A stretch of DNA of 64,000 bases, from positions 112,842 through 176,841 of the forward strand of contig NZ_JAGIYZ010000009.1 in NCBI RefSeq assembly GCF_017813355.1, read 5' to 3'. The stretch is from Roseomonas nitratireducens (GTDB lineage Bacteria; Pseudomonadota; Alphaproteobacteria; Acetobacterales; Acetobacteraceae). Position 1 is the stretch's first letter, and each line of letters opens with the position of its first letter. Both the position numbers and the translations under genes were made by a program. The notes beneath the pieces are model-generated. The model did not search any database, had not been told where the DNA came from, and saw nothing but the letters and a program-made list of their open reading frames with translations. Positions 53,212 to 61,594 of the stretch are shown piece after piece.

Positions 53212-53994
53212 ATGCAAGCCGCCTGGGACCATGTGCTGATCACCGGCGCCTCCTCCGGCCTGGGCCGCGCCCTGGCCGAGGCCTGCGCGCGGCCGGGCGC
53301 GGTGCTGCATCTTTCCGGCCGCGACGCGACGCGGCTGGAGGAAGCGGCGGCGGCCTGCCGCGCGAAGGGCGCCGATGTGCGCCCGGCAGCGGTGGATGTG
53401 CGGGACGCGCCGGCGATGGCGCGCTGGATCGCGCAAGCAGGGCGGCTCGACCTGGTCATCGCCAATGCCGGCATCTCGGCCGGCACGGGCGGGGATACGG
53501 AACCGGCGGCGCAGGCGGCGCGGATCTTCGAGACCAACCTGACCGGCGTGCTGAACACCGCCCTGCCGGCGATCGAGGCCATGGCGCGCCAGGCGCCGGG
53601 CGCGGACGGGGTGCGCGGGCGGGTCGCGGTGATCGCCTCGCTCGCCGCCTTCGTCGCAGCCCCCGGCGCGCCGGCCTATTGCGCCAGCAAGGCGGCGGTG
53701 CAGCGCTGGGCGGAAGCGCTCGACGCGAGCGAGCGGCGGCGCGGCATCCGCCTGCACGCCATCTGCCCCGGATACGTCCGGACGCCGATGACGGCGCGCA
53801 ACGCGTTCCCGATGCCCTTCCTGATGGATGCGGAGGAAGCGGCGCGGCGGACGCTGTCGGGCATCGCGCGCGGGCGGGTCCGCGTGGCCTATCCCTGGCC
53901 CACCTACGCCATGGCGCGCTTCGCGGGTGCGCTGCCGCCCGCCGTCACGGCGTGGTTCTTCTCCCGCGTTCCGGCCAAGGCGGCGGAGGGCTAG
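53212..53994 (+). CDS. Short-chain dehydrogenase/reductase
   Basis: This is a 260-residue SDR. The cofactor motif TGASSGLGRAL is at residues 11-21, NAG at 85-87, and the catalytic triad is S143, Y156 and K160 (YCASKAAVQRW). The C-terminal stretch RFAGALPPAVTAWFFSRVP is hydrophobic and may touch the membrane. ATG 53212 follows GGAGG (53201-53205). The gene diverges from yicC by 28 bp and overlaps the convergent S49 peptidase by 4 nt. Substrate is unknown. Confidence 0.87.
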   Translation: MQAAWDHVLITGASSGLGRALAEACARPGAVLHLSGRDATRLEEAAAACRAKGADVRPAAVDVRDAPAMARWIAQAGRLDLVIANAGISAGTGGDTEPAAQAARIFETNLTGVLNTALPAIEAMARQAPGADGVRGRVAVIASLAAFVAAPGAPAYCASKAAVQRWAEALDASERRRGIRLHAICPGYVRTPMTARNAFPMPFLMDAEEAARRTLSGIARGRVRVAYPWPTYAMARFAGALPPAVTAWFFSRVPAKAAEG

Positions 53995-54806
53995 AGCCCG
54001 AGCCGCGCCCAGGCCGCGCGTTCCTCGGCGACGTGCGCCAGCGCCTCCACGCCCTCCCGCGCGCCGGGGATCAGGCGCCAGGGGAAGGGGCGGCGTCGCT
54101 GGCCGAGGCGGATGATGCGGACCTTCTCCCCGAAGCGGCGCCGCGCCTCGCCCTCCGCATCGCCGAGCGCGTCCGCAAGGCCCAGACCCACCGCTTCCCG
54201 CCCCGTCCAGAAGCGGCCGGTGAACAACGATTCCTCCGGCGCCTTCAGCTTCGCCCCGCGCCGGGCACGGATCCAGGCCTTGAACTCCTCGTGCAGCGTG
54301 GCGAGCAGTTCCTCGAGCCGCGCCACATCCTCCGCACGCTCCGGCGCGAAGGGGTCGAGGAAGGATTTTTCCGACCCCGCCGTGCGAAGCCGCCGCGCGA
54401 TGCCGAGCCGCGCGATCGCCTGGTCGAAGCCGAAGCCGGCGCTGATCACCCCGATGGACCCCAGGATGGAGGCCGGGTCCGCCACGATCTCGTCCGCCGC
54501 CGCGGCGATCCAGTAGCCGCCGGAGGCCGCGGCATCCTCGACCACCGCGATGGTCGGCACCTTCTTCTCCTCCGCCAGCCGCCGGATGCGCCGGGCGATC
54601 AGGGAGGATTGCACCGGCGAGCCGCCCGGCGAGTTCACCACGAGCATGACCGCCGAAAGCCGGCCGAGCGCGAAGGCGCGGTCGAGCAGCGGGCCGATGC
54701 CGGCATCGTTCAGCCCGCCGGACAGCGGGTCGGGCCGGGCGGCGATCAGTCCCGAAAGCCGGACCAGGGCCACGCGCGGCGAACGGTCGAGGAAGGGGAT
54801 GTGCAT
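53991..54806 (-). CDS. sppA: S49 family signal-peptide peptidase-like protein (SppA)
   Basis: This is a 271-residue serine protease of the SppA/SohB group. The catalytic dyad is S95 (AAASGGYWIAAAADEI) and K147 (AGSEKSFLDPF). The oxyanion segment is MLVVNSPGGSPVQSSL. Unlike E. coli SppA, no clear N-terminal membrane anchor is visible, so it may be cytoplasmic or membrane-peripheral. It degrades cleaved signal peptides in related systems. It is convergent with the SDR gene and divergent from the FAD monooxygenase. Confidence 0.9.
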   Translation of the reverse strand: MHIPFLDRSPRVALVRLSGLIAARPDPLSGGLNDAGIGPLLDRAFALGRLSAVMLVVNSPGGSPVQSSLIARRIRRLAEEKKVPTIAVVEDAAASGGYWIAAAADEIVADPASILGSIGVISAGFGFDQAIARLGIARRLRTAGSEKSFLDPFAPERAEDVARLEELLATLHEEFKAWIRARRGAKLKAPEESLFTGRFWTGREAVGLGLADALGDAEGEARRRFGEKVRIIRLGQRRRPFPWRLIPGAREGVEALAHVAEERAAWARLGL

Positions 54807-54881
54807 GCCCCATAGATGCCGCCGCCCGGCCCCGCATCAAGCGGCCTTGCCGCGGCCCGCCGCGCGCGCTGCAATGGGGCC

Positions 54882-56078
54882 ATGACAGACAACCGTGTCC
54901 TGATCGCCGGCGCGGGCCCGGCGGGCCTGGTCGCCGCCGCCGCGCTGGCGGAGGAAGGCATTCCAGTGACCATCGTCGAGCAGGCGCGTGACCTGCCTGA
55001 CGACCTGCGGGCTTCCACCTTCCATCCGCCGACGCTCGACATGCTGGAACGCTTCGGCGTGGTGGAGGCGATGATCGCGCAGGGCCTGGTCTGCCCCACC
55101 TGGCAGTTCCGCGACCGCCACCAGGGCGTGATCGCGACCTTCGACCTCGGCATGCTGAAGGACGACACCAAGCACCCCTACCGGCTGCAATGCGAGCAGT
55201 GGCGGCTGACGCGCATGCTGCGCGACCGGCTGGGCAGCAACCCGGACGTCACCTTCCTGTACGACGCGAAGGCGGTGGACGTGGCGCAGGATGCCGACGG
55301 CGTGACGCTGACGGTGGAACGCCCGGACGGGACGCGGGAGAGGCTGCGCGGGCGCTACCTCGTGGGCGCGGACGGCGCGTCGTCCGCCGTGCGCAAGGCG
55401 CTCGGCATCGGCTTCGACGGCATCACCATACCCGAGATCTTCCTCACGCTCTCGACCACCTTCCCCTTCCACGAGGCGATCGCGGACCTGTCGAACATCG
55501 CCTACATCTCCGACCCCGAGGAATGGTTCGTGCTGCTGCGCACGGCCTCGCTCTGGCGCGTGCTGTTCCCGACCGATCCGGGGGAGAGCGAGGCGCGCAT
55601 GATGGACCCGGCGCGGATCGAGGAACGGCTGCAGGCCGTGGTGCCGAACCCGTCCGGCTACGAGCTGCGCCACCGCACCGCCTATCGCGTGCATGAGCGC
55701 GTCGCCGACACCTACGCGAAAGGCCGCTGCTTCATCGCCGGCGATGCCGCGCACATCAACAACCCGCTCGGCGGCATGGGCATGAATGGCGGCGTGCACG
55801 ACGCCTTCAACCTGGCGGGCAAGCTCGCCGAGGTCTGGCGCGGCGGCGACCCCGCGCTGATGGAACGCTATTCGCGCCAGCGACGGAAGGTCGCGCTCGA
55901 GACGGTGCAGGCGACGACGATGCGCAACCGCCAGATCCTGAACCAGCGCGACCCAGAGGTGCGGCGCGCCTATCACGACGAGCTGCGCGCCACCGCCGCC
56001 GATCCGGGCAAGCACCGGGCCTTCCTGCTGCGCACCTCGATGATCCAGTCGCTGCGCGACCTGGAGCAGGTGGCGTGA
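54882..56078 (+). CDS. FAD-dependent aromatic monooxygenase
   Basis: This is a 398-residue class A flavoprotein hydroxylase. The FAD GxGxxG is VLIAGAGPAGLVAAAALAEE, the second motif is YLVGADGASSAVRKALG, and the third is CFIAGDAAHINNPLGGMGMNGG. LRASTFHPPTLDMLERFGV is close to PHBH and 6-hydroxynicotinate hydroxylase types. ATG 54882 was chosen over an upstream in-frame ATG because the GxGxxG must sit near the N-terminus. It heads a set with a cysteine hydrolase and a maleate-isomerase-like protein, suggesting ring or amide acid catabolism. Confidence 0.9.
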   Translation: MTDNRVLIAGAGPAGLVAAAALAEEGIPVTIVEQARDLPDDLRASTFHPPTLDMLERFGVVEAMIAQGLVCPTWQFRDRHQGVIATFDLGMLKDDTKHPYRLQCEQWRLTRMLRDRLGSNPDVTFLYDAKAVDVAQDADGVTLTVERPDGTRERLRGRYLVGADGASSAVRKALGIGFDGITIPEIFLTLSTTFPFHEAIADLSNIAYISDPEEWFVLLRTASLWRVLFPTDPGESEARMMDPARIEERLQAVVPNPSGYELRHRTAYRVHERVADTYAKGRCFIAGDAAHINNPLGGMGMNGGVHDAFNLAGKLAEVWRGGDPALMERYSRQRRKVALETVQATTMRNRQILNQRDPEVRRAYHDELRATAADPGKHRAFLLRTSMIQSLRDLEQVA

Positions 56079-56189
56079 CCCGAAGCCGAATCCTCGGCGC
56101 AAGCCTCAGCCTCGCGCCGCGAGCGCAACGCGCGACCGCGCCCAGCCCGACCACGCCTCCCGACGCAACAGCCCATGGCGCGAAGGCAA

Positions 56190-56207
56190 GCGGCCCGGAT
56201 GGGCCGC
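56190..56207 (+). promoter_or_regulatory. GC hairpin before cysteine hydrolase gene
   Basis: GCGGCCC (56190-56196) pairs with GGGCCGC (56201-56207) across the loop GGAT, 25 bp before the next start. GTTTGAGGGA follows. It may be an attenuator or the end of the monooxygenase transcript. The rest of the 154-bp gap shows nothing clear. Confidence 0.35.
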
Positions 56208-56232
56208 GCCCGCCGTTTGAGGGACATGCACC

Positions 56233-56865
56233 ATGAGCGGACATCCCGAAGCCGACATCTACCACCGCCAGGGCATGGGCAACCGCGCCGGCTTCGGCCA
56301 GGCGCCGGCGCTGGTGATCGTGGATTTCGTGGTCGGCTTTTCCGACCCCGAGCATTTCGGCGGCGGCAACATCGCCCCCGCCATCGAACAGACGGTGCGG
56401 CTTCTCGACTTCGCGCGCCGGCAGCGCTGGCCGGTGGCGCATACCCGCGTCGTCTACGCCGATGACGGGTCGGATGCCGGCGTCTTCACGCTGAAGGCGC
56501 CGAGCCTGCGCAAGCTGACGGAGGCCAGCCCGCTGTCGCAGATCGTGCAGGAACTGACGCCGCTGCCGGGTGAGCTGGTCGTCCGCAAGCAGGGCGCATC
56601 GGCCTTCTTCGACACCAACCTCGCCGGCTGGCTCGCCTTCCGCCGGGTGGACACGGTGCTGGTCGCGGGCTGCACCACCTCGGGCTGCGTGCGCGCGACG
56701 GTGGTGGATTCGATGCAGAACAACTTCCGCACCATCTGCGTGACGGATTGCGTCGGCGACCGCGCCATCGCGCCGCATGAGGCGAACCTCTTCGACATGG
56801 GCCAGAAATACGCGGACCTGATGACCCGAGCGGAGCTCGAGGCCGCCTGGACCGCGCCGCGGTGA
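56233..56865 (+). CDS. Cysteine hydrolase (N-carbamoylsarcosine/maleamate amidase-like)
   Basis: This is a 210-residue isochorismatase-fold amidase. The catalytic triad is D31 (VIVDFVVGF), K119 (VVRKQGASAFF) and C152 (AGCTTSGCVRATVVDSM). Length and loop pattern suit N-carbamoylsarcosine amidase and maleamate amidase (NicF). Such enzymes release ammonia from small amides. Its stop overlaps the GTG of a DehI-like gene (GTGA), and the monooxygenase and maleate-isomerase-like genes lie nearby. Substrate is not proven. Confidence 0.88.
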   Translation: MSGHPEADIYHRQGMGNRAGFGQAPALVIVDFVVGFSDPEHFGGGNIAPAIEQTVRLLDFARRQRWPVAHTRVVYADDGSDAGVFTLKAPSLRKLTEASPLSQIVQELTPLPGELVVRKQGASAFFDTNLAGWLAFRRVDTVLVAGCTTSGCVRATVVDSMQNNFRTICVTDCVGDRAIAPHEANLFDMGQKYADLMTRAELEAAWTAPR

Positions 56866-57641
56866 GCCTGGCCGAGATCCGCGAGGCGGAGGCCACACCC
56901 GGCGACGCCGCCATCTATGCGGGCCTGCGCGCCGGTGTCGGCGTGGCGCAGGTGAACCTGATCTGGCGGCATGCGGCCACGCTGCCCGGCGTGCTGGACT
57001 GGCTCTGGGCGCAGGCGGGGCCGTGCCTCGAGACCGGCGCCGCGGCCGGCGCGCGGGACAGGATCGCGCGGCGCGTGCCGATCCCCGGCATGCCGCGCGC
57101 CGCGGTGCCGGCGGACCTCGCCGCGCTGGTCGCGACCTACAACCGCGGCAACCTGACGAACCTCGCGGTGCTGACGGCGATCCGCCGCCGCGCGGAGGGC
57201 GTCGCGCCGGGCGCACAGGGCGCGGCCGCGTCGGTTGGCGCGATGCTCCCCGCACCGCCGCCGCTGCCGCGGCTCGGCGGGTTGCCGCCCGTGCTGGCGG
57301 CCGCAGCGCGCGCGCTCGCCGCACGCCACGGCCTTTCCGACCCTGCGGTGATGCCGAGCCTGTACCTGCACCTCGCGCATTGGCCGGAGGTGCTCACGGC
57401 GCTGCCCGAAACGCTCGCGCCGCTGTTCGCCGATGGCGCGCTGGCACGGGCGCGGGATGCCGCGGTCGCGGCGGCCGAGGCCGAGGCGCCCGGCCTGATC
57501 GCCGCCCTCGGCCCAGCGCCTGACGCACCCACCGAGCTGCCCGGCTTCCTCGCGACGCTGGGCCTGTTCACGCGGGAGGTCATCCCCGGCATGGTCCCGG
57601 TCGGCCTCGCCCTTCGCGCCGCCTTCGCCACGGCCGCCTGA
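56862..57641 (+). CDS. DehI-like (group I haloacid dehalogenase) protein
   Basis: This is a 259-residue all-helical protein that resembles the DehI dehalogenase fold, which is a pseudo-dimer of two repeats. Repeat one has VNLIWRHAATLPGVLDWLWAQ. Repeat two has MPSLYLHLAHWPEVLTALPETLA. DehI hydrolyses D- and L-2-haloacids. Weak members are common in alphaproteobacteria without known activity, and the catalytic aspartate cannot be placed with confidence here. The GTG start overlaps the cysteine-hydrolase stop. It is convergent with a Bug gene. Confidence 0.6.
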   Translation: MSLAEIREAEATPGDAAIYAGLRAGVGVAQVNLIWRHAATLPGVLDWLWAQAGPCLETGAAAGARDRIARRVPIPGMPRAAVPADLAALVATYNRGNLTNLAVLTAIRRRAEGVAPGAQGAAASVGAMLPAPPPLPRLGGLPPVLAAAARALAARHGLSDPAVMPSLYLHLAHWPEVLTALPETLAPLFADGALARARDAAVAAAEAEAPGLIAALGPAPDAPTELPGFLATLGLFTREVIPGMVPVGLALRAAFATAA

Positions 57642-57673
57642 CCGCCGCGCCGGCAGCGCGCCGCCGACAGCGC

Positions 57674-57699
57674 GGGGAGGATTCCCCTCCCCGGCCCTT
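57674..57699. terminator. Hairpin between convergent DehI-like and Bug genes
   Basis: GGGGAGG (57674-57680) pairs with CCTCCCC (57686-57692) across ATTCC, followed by GGCCCTTC. It can serve both convergent genes. Its sequence closely matches the purF terminator at 23095-23118, including the TTCCCCTCCCC stretch and the following CCCTT. Confidence 0.55.
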
Positions 57700-57701
57700 C
57701 G

Positions 57702-58673
57702 CTACCCTGCCCGCGCCCCTGTCGCGCGGATGATCGCCCCCATGCGCTCGCTCTGCTCGGCCATGAAGCGCGCGAATTCCGCGCGGCGCATCATGCGCGG
57801 CACGGATCCGCCGGCGACGATGCGCTGGCGCAGGTCAGCTTCTTCCATGCAGGCCGCCAGCGCCTCGTCCAGCCGCGCGAGGATCGGCTCCGGCACACCC
57901 GCCGGCGCGGCGAGGCCGAACCAGCCCGTGGTGGTCACGTCCACGCCCTGTTCGCGCATCGTCGGCAGGTCGGGGAAGGCGGGCACGCGCTCAGGCCCGC
58001 TCACCGCGATCGGGCGCATCCGCCCGGCCTGCGCCATGCCGCTGACGGCCGAGATGGATTGGAACAGCACGTCGAGCCGCCCCTCGATCAGGTCCGTGTT
58101 CATCTGCCCGGCCTGGTTGTAGGGCGCGTGGATGATCTCGATGCCCGTGATCTGGCCGAACTGCGCCGCGGCAAGATGCTGGGAGGAACCGATGCCGACC
58201 GAGCCGAAGTTGAGCGGCCGTCCAAGCCCCTTGGCCCAGGCGATGAAGCCCTGCAGGTCGCGCGGCGGGATCTGCGGCGGCACGACGACGATGTTGGGCA
58301 CCAGCGCGATCATGCCGACCGCGGCGAAATCCTTCTCCGGGTCGAAGGGCATGTTCGCGTGCAGCCATTTGTTGGCGGCGTGGGAGGCGATGGAGGCCAG
58401 CCCGACCGTGTAGCCATCCGGCGCGCTGCGCGCGACCGCGGTCATGCCGATATTGGTGCCGGCGCCTGGCCGGTTTTCCACCACCACGGTCTGGCCGAGC
58501 CGCGCGCCGAGCCTGTCGCCCACCAGGCGGGACAGCACGTCGCCCGCGCCGCCCGCGGGGCCGGGGTTGATCCAGCGGATCGGCCGATCCGGCCAGGGCG
58601 CCTGCGCGCGCGCCGACGCGGGCAGCGCCAGCGCGGGCGCGGCGAGGAGGACGCGGCGGCGGATGCTGGTCAT
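57702..58673 (-). CDS. Bug family (TctC-like) substrate-binding protein
   Basis: This is a 323-residue extracytoplasmic binding protein. The signal peptide MTSIRRRVLLAAPALALPASARAQ is followed by PWPDRPIRWINPGPAGGAGDVLSR, ENRPGAGTNIGMTAVARSAPDGYT and FGSVGIGSSQHLAAAQF, all family hallmarks. Ligands are normally carboxylic acids. It is divergent from the maleate-isomerase-like gene, so the two may share a regulator and an acid substrate. ATG 58673 fits the signal peptide; the longer open frame upstream is not supported. Confidence 0.92.
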   Translation of the reverse strand: MTSIRRRVLLAAPALALPASARAQAPWPDRPIRWINPGPAGGAGDVLSRLVGDRLGARLGQTVVVENRPGAGTNIGMTAVARSAPDGYTVGLASIASHAANKWLHANMPFDPEKDFAAVGMIALVPNIVVVPPQIPPRDLQGFIAWAKGLGRPLNFGSVGIGSSQHLAAAQFGQITGIEIIHAPYNQAGQMNTDLIEGRLDVLFQSISAVSGMAQAGRMRPIAVSGPERVPAFPDLPTMREQGVDVTTTGWFGLAAPAGVPEPILARLDEALAACMEEADLRQRIVAGGSVPRMMRRAEFARFMAEQSERMGAIIRATGARAG

Positions 58674-58812
58674 GGCGAGGTCTCCGGCGAAAAGCGGTCG
58701 GTTCTGCTTGCGGGCAATGTTGCTTGCACGCGCCGTGCCGGCAAGCGGCCGGGGCTGGCGCGGCGCCGCGCCTGTGGCAGGCTGCCGCGCACCTGATGCG
58801 ACGGAGGCTGCG

Positions 58813-59562
58813 ATGGGCAAGGACATTCTGGGCTGGCGGAAGCTCTTCGGGGTGATGGGCCCTTCGACCAACACCGTCGTGCAGCCGGATTTCGACATGA
58901 TGCGCCCGGCGGGCGTGACGAACCACTATTCGCGCATCTTCACGCCGAACGCCGACGCGGTCTCCAACGAGACCTTCCGCAAGGGCGCGGAGCTGATCGG
59001 CGCGAACACGATGGACGCGGTGAAGTCCGTCATGACGTGCAATCCCGACTACCTGGTGATGGGCATGTCGGCGGTCACCTTCTTCGACGGCGCGAAGGGT
59101 GCCGACCGCTTCATCGGGCAGGTGAAGGAGGTGTCGGGCCTCGACATCTCCGTCGGCAGCCATTCGTGCACGGCGGCGCTGAATTCCTACGGCGGGGTGA
59201 AGCGGCTCGCGATCCTCTCGCCCTACTGGCCGGCGATGAACATCGAGGTGGCGCGCTATTTCGGCGACATGGGCTTCAGCGTGGTGCGCGACATCGCACT
59301 GCAATGCCGCTCCTGGACAGGCATCGCGCAGGTCACGCCGGCGCAGTGCGTGGCCGCGATCAAGCAGATCGACGGCGACGACGTGGACGCGATCGTGCAG
59401 GTGGGGACGAACCTGTCGATGGTGAAGCTGGCGGCGATGGCGGAGATGTGGCTCGGCAAGCCGGTCATCGCCATCAACACCGCCACCTACTGGCACGCGC
59501 TGCGCGCCAACGGGATCATGGACAAGGTGGAAGGCTGCGGGCGGCTGCTGGAGGAGTTCTGA
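58813..59562 (+). CDS. Maleate isomerase / arylmalonate decarboxylase family protein
   Basis: This 249-residue protein has the Asp/Glu racemase-like fold of maleate cis-trans isomerase and arylmalonate decarboxylase. It begins with FGVMGPSTNTVVQPDFD, the family's first anion-binding loop. The next loop, VMGMSAVTFFDG (G84), resembles the decarboxylase oxyanion pocket. The second-lobe position that normally carries a catalytic cysteine reads VQVGTNLSMVKL, with G198 instead. So neither expected cysteine is present, and the activity may be altered. The CoA-binding gene follows 5 bp later. Confidence 0.8.
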   Translation: MGKDILGWRKLFGVMGPSTNTVVQPDFDMMRPAGVTNHYSRIFTPNADAVSNETFRKGAELIGANTMDAVKSVMTCNPDYLVMGMSAVTFFDGAKGADRFIGQVKEVSGLDISVGSHSCTAALNSYGGVKRLAILSPYWPAMNIEVARYFGDMGFSVVRDIALQCRSWTGIAQVTPAQCVAAIKQIDGDDVDAIVQVGTNLSMVKLAAMAEMWLGKPVIAINTATYWHALRANGIMDKVEGCGRLLEEF

Positions 59563-59567
59563 CCGCG

Positions 59568-59996
59568 ATGGACGACGCCGCGATCCGCGCCCTGCTGCTC
59601 GCCACGCGCCGGGTCGCGGTCGTCGGCGCCTCCGACCGGGCGGACCGGCCGAGCGATGGCGTGTTCCGCTTCCTGCTCGACCGCGGCTACGCGGCCGTGC
59701 CGGTGAACCCGGCATTGGCGGGGCGCCCCGTGCATGGCGTGCCGTCCGTCGCGACGCTGGCGGATGCCGCACCGCTCGACATGGTGGACATCTTCCGCCG
59801 CAGCGCGGAGGCCGGCGCGGTGGTGGAGGAGGCGATCCGCCTCGGCGCGCGATCGGTCTGGATGCAGCTTGGCGTGGTGGACGAAGCGGCGGCGGCCCGC
59901 GCCCGCGCGGCCGGGATCGCGGTGGTGATGGATCGCTGCCCCGCGATCGAGTGGCGGCGGCTGTCGCTGCCGCCGCGCATCGACGCCGCGGGGTAA
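59568..59996 (+). CDS. CoA-binding domain protein (YccU-like)
   Basis: This is a 142-residue single Rossmann domain of the CoA_binding_2 family. It has RRVAVVGASDRADRPSDGVFRFLLDRGY at the nucleotide loop, then AVPVNPALAGRPVHGVPSVA and VWMQLGVVDEAAAARARAAGI. It ends with VVMDRCPAIEWRRL, where the conserved cysteine lies. Function is unknown for most members. Being 5 bp after the isomerase-like gene, it is probably cotranscribed. Confidence 0.9.
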   Translation: MDDAAIRALLLATRRVAVVGASDRADRPSDGVFRFLLDRGYAAVPVNPALAGRPVHGVPSVATLADAAPLDMVDIFRRSAEAGAVVEEAIRLGARSVWMQLGVVDEAAAARARAAGIAVVMDRCPAIEWRRLSLPPRIDAAG

Positions 59997-60002
59997 ACCC
60001 GC

Positions 60003-60665
60003 TCAGCCGTGGATGTTCCCCGGCCGGGTTGTCCACTGGTACTGCACCGCGCCGCCGCGCGTGCCGACGATGCGGAGCGGCAGGATCGGGCCGTAGATCT
60101 CGTGCGCGAAGACCGGGCGGTAGTCGCACACCAGCCGGCCCATGGCGTCGGTGATGTAGACCCAGGTCGCCGGGCCGACGCGCCATGTCACGCCGCCATG
60201 ATTGGCGATCGTCATGGCGACGATCCCGCGGCCGGAGGCGCCGTAGTTGCGGACGGAGGTGATGAAGGGCCGGTAGCGCGCGGGCTCGCGCGCCTTGGCG
60301 GCCTCGATGATGCCGTCCTCATGGTCCTCGACCGCCGCCTTGATCACGCCCGTCACGGCCGAGGCGACCGCGCCGAACGTGCCCGCGACGATCCCGGCGA
60401 CGACGCCTCCGCCCCAGAGCGCGACATCGCCCGGCTGCGGCGGCCGGCCGCTCAGCACCCAGACGGCGGGCTGCACCAGCGCGCCCGCAACGGTACCAGC
60501 GCCGGCACGGCCGGCGACGCGAAGGCCTTGCTCGAGCGTGGTGGAGGCGATGGTCTGCGTCACCTCCCGCCCCATGTTCGAACTGTTGTTGATCAGGTCC
60601 GTGATGCCGTTGGCCTGTGGCGGCGGCGCGAAATTGGCGCCGGTCGTGGATGTCGTGCCGCTCAT
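60003..60665 (-). CDS. Hypothetical protein with glycine-zipper segment
   Basis: This is a 220-residue protein of unknown family. The N-terminus is polar (SGTTSTTGANFAPPPQANGITDLINNSSN). A Gly/Ala-rich hydrophobic part at about 60-110 (GAGTVAGALVQPAVWVLSG, VVAGIVAGTFGAVASAV) could insert in membranes. The C-terminal 90 residues look like a beta-sandwich (GIVAMTIANHGGVTWRV, WVYITDAMGRLVCDY). ATG 60665 has GGAGGATCC just upstream. The stop lies 6 bp from the convergent CoA-binding gene's stop. I cannot assign a function. Confidence 0.65.
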   Translation of the reverse strand: MSGTTSTTGANFAPPPQANGITDLINNSSNMGREVTQTIASTTLEQGLRVAGRAGAGTVAGALVQPAVWVLSGRPPQPGDVALWGGGVVAGIVAGTFGAVASAVTGVIKAAVEDHEDGIIEAAKAREPARYRPFITSVRNYGASGRGIVAMTIANHGGVTWRVGPATWVYITDAMGRLVCDYRPVFAHEIYGPILPLRIVGTRGGAVQYQWTTRPGNIHG

Positions 60666-60735
60666 GGATCCTCCTCGCATGGCTCGGGCGGTCGAAATCT
60701 GCCACCGCAACGGTTGATCCCCAGTGATTCATTTC

Positions 60736-60752
60736 ATGTCACGCAATGTCAC
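60736..60752. promoter_or_regulatory. Tandem ATGTCAC heptamers in divergent promoter region
   Basis: ATGTCAC occurs at 60736-60742 and 60746-60752, spaced exactly 10 bp, in the 189-bp gap between the hypothetical gene (minus) and the DUF2076 gene (plus). Same-face spacing suggests a binding site for a regulator. There is no direct evidence of function. Confidence 0.35.
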
Positions 60753-60854
60753 ACCGGCCCGCCTTGAAACCGCCCCGCCGCCGGGCCAATTCGCGGCCGG
60801 ACGGTGGGGCGGGCGCGAATCCGCCCCCGCGCAATGTCGGGAGAGGATTGAGGG

Positions 60855-61586
60855 ATGACGGACGAGGAACGGCGGATCATCACCGCCTTCGTTGAGCGGA
60901 TCAGCGGCGCGACGCCGGTGGCGCAGGCGCCGACCGGCCCCTGGGGCGCGGCCCCGGCCCCGCAGCGGCCCAACCTGCCGCCGGTGGACCCGGAGGCGGA
61001 CCGCCTGATCCAGGAGCTTTTCACCCGCCACCCTGAGGCGCGCTATCGCATCACCCAGACCGCCTTCGTGCAGGAAGCGGCGCTGGTGGAAGCGCAGAAC
61101 CGCATCCAGCAGCTGGAATGGGAAGTCGAGAACGCGCGGCGCGAAGGCCAGGCCACGGCGGCGCGCGCCGGCGGCGGCGGGATGTTCGGCGGGCTGTTCG
61201 GCGGCCGCCAGGCCGGTCCGATGCCCCCGCCGATGCCGCCCCGCCCGCAGCCGCAGTACCCCGCCGGCTACAACCCGCAGGCGCTGCAGGGCCAGCAGGG
61301 CCGTGGCGGCATGGGCTTCCTCGGCACCGCCGCGGCGGCCGCGGCTGGCGTCGCCGGCGGCATGCTGCTCGGCAACATGCTGATGGGTGCGCTCGGCTCT
61401 GGCGGCGCGGCGCAGGCCGCCACGCCGGCGGCGGATGCCACGCCCTCCAGCTTCACCGACCCGGCCGCGGCCGAGGGCTGGGGTGGCGAGAAGGCCGCCG
61501 CCGACCAGGGCGGCTGGGGCCAGCAGCAGGACGCCGCCGCCTATGACGATGGCGGCGGCGACTGGGGCGGCGACGAGGAGATCTGA
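60855..61586 (+). CDS. DUF2076 family protein
   Basis: This is a 243-residue acidic, glycine-rich protein of family DUF2076 with unknown role. The N-terminal segment TDEERRIITAFVERIS and the helix FVQEAALVEAQNRIQQLE are the family marks. A Gly/Pro/Met linker (GGGGMFGGLFGGRQ) precedes a hydrophobic glycine-zipper helix (GTAAAAAAGVAGGMLLGNML). The C-terminus is a repetitive Asp/Gly/Trp tail. It may be associated with the periplasm or envelope. Two strong hairpins follow the stop. Confidence 0.88.
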   Translation: MTDEERRIITAFVERISGATPVAQAPTGPWGAAPAPQRPNLPPVDPEADRLIQELFTRHPEARYRITQTAFVQEAALVEAQNRIQQLEWEVENARREGQATAARAGGGGMFGGLFGGRQAGPMPPPMPPRPQPQYPAGYNPQALQGQQGRGGMGFLGTAAAAAAGVAGGMLLGNMLMGALGSGGAAQAATPAADATPSSFTDPAAAEGWGGEKAAADQGGWGQQQDAAAYDDGGGDWGGDEEI

Positions 61587-61594
61587 CCGCGGCG

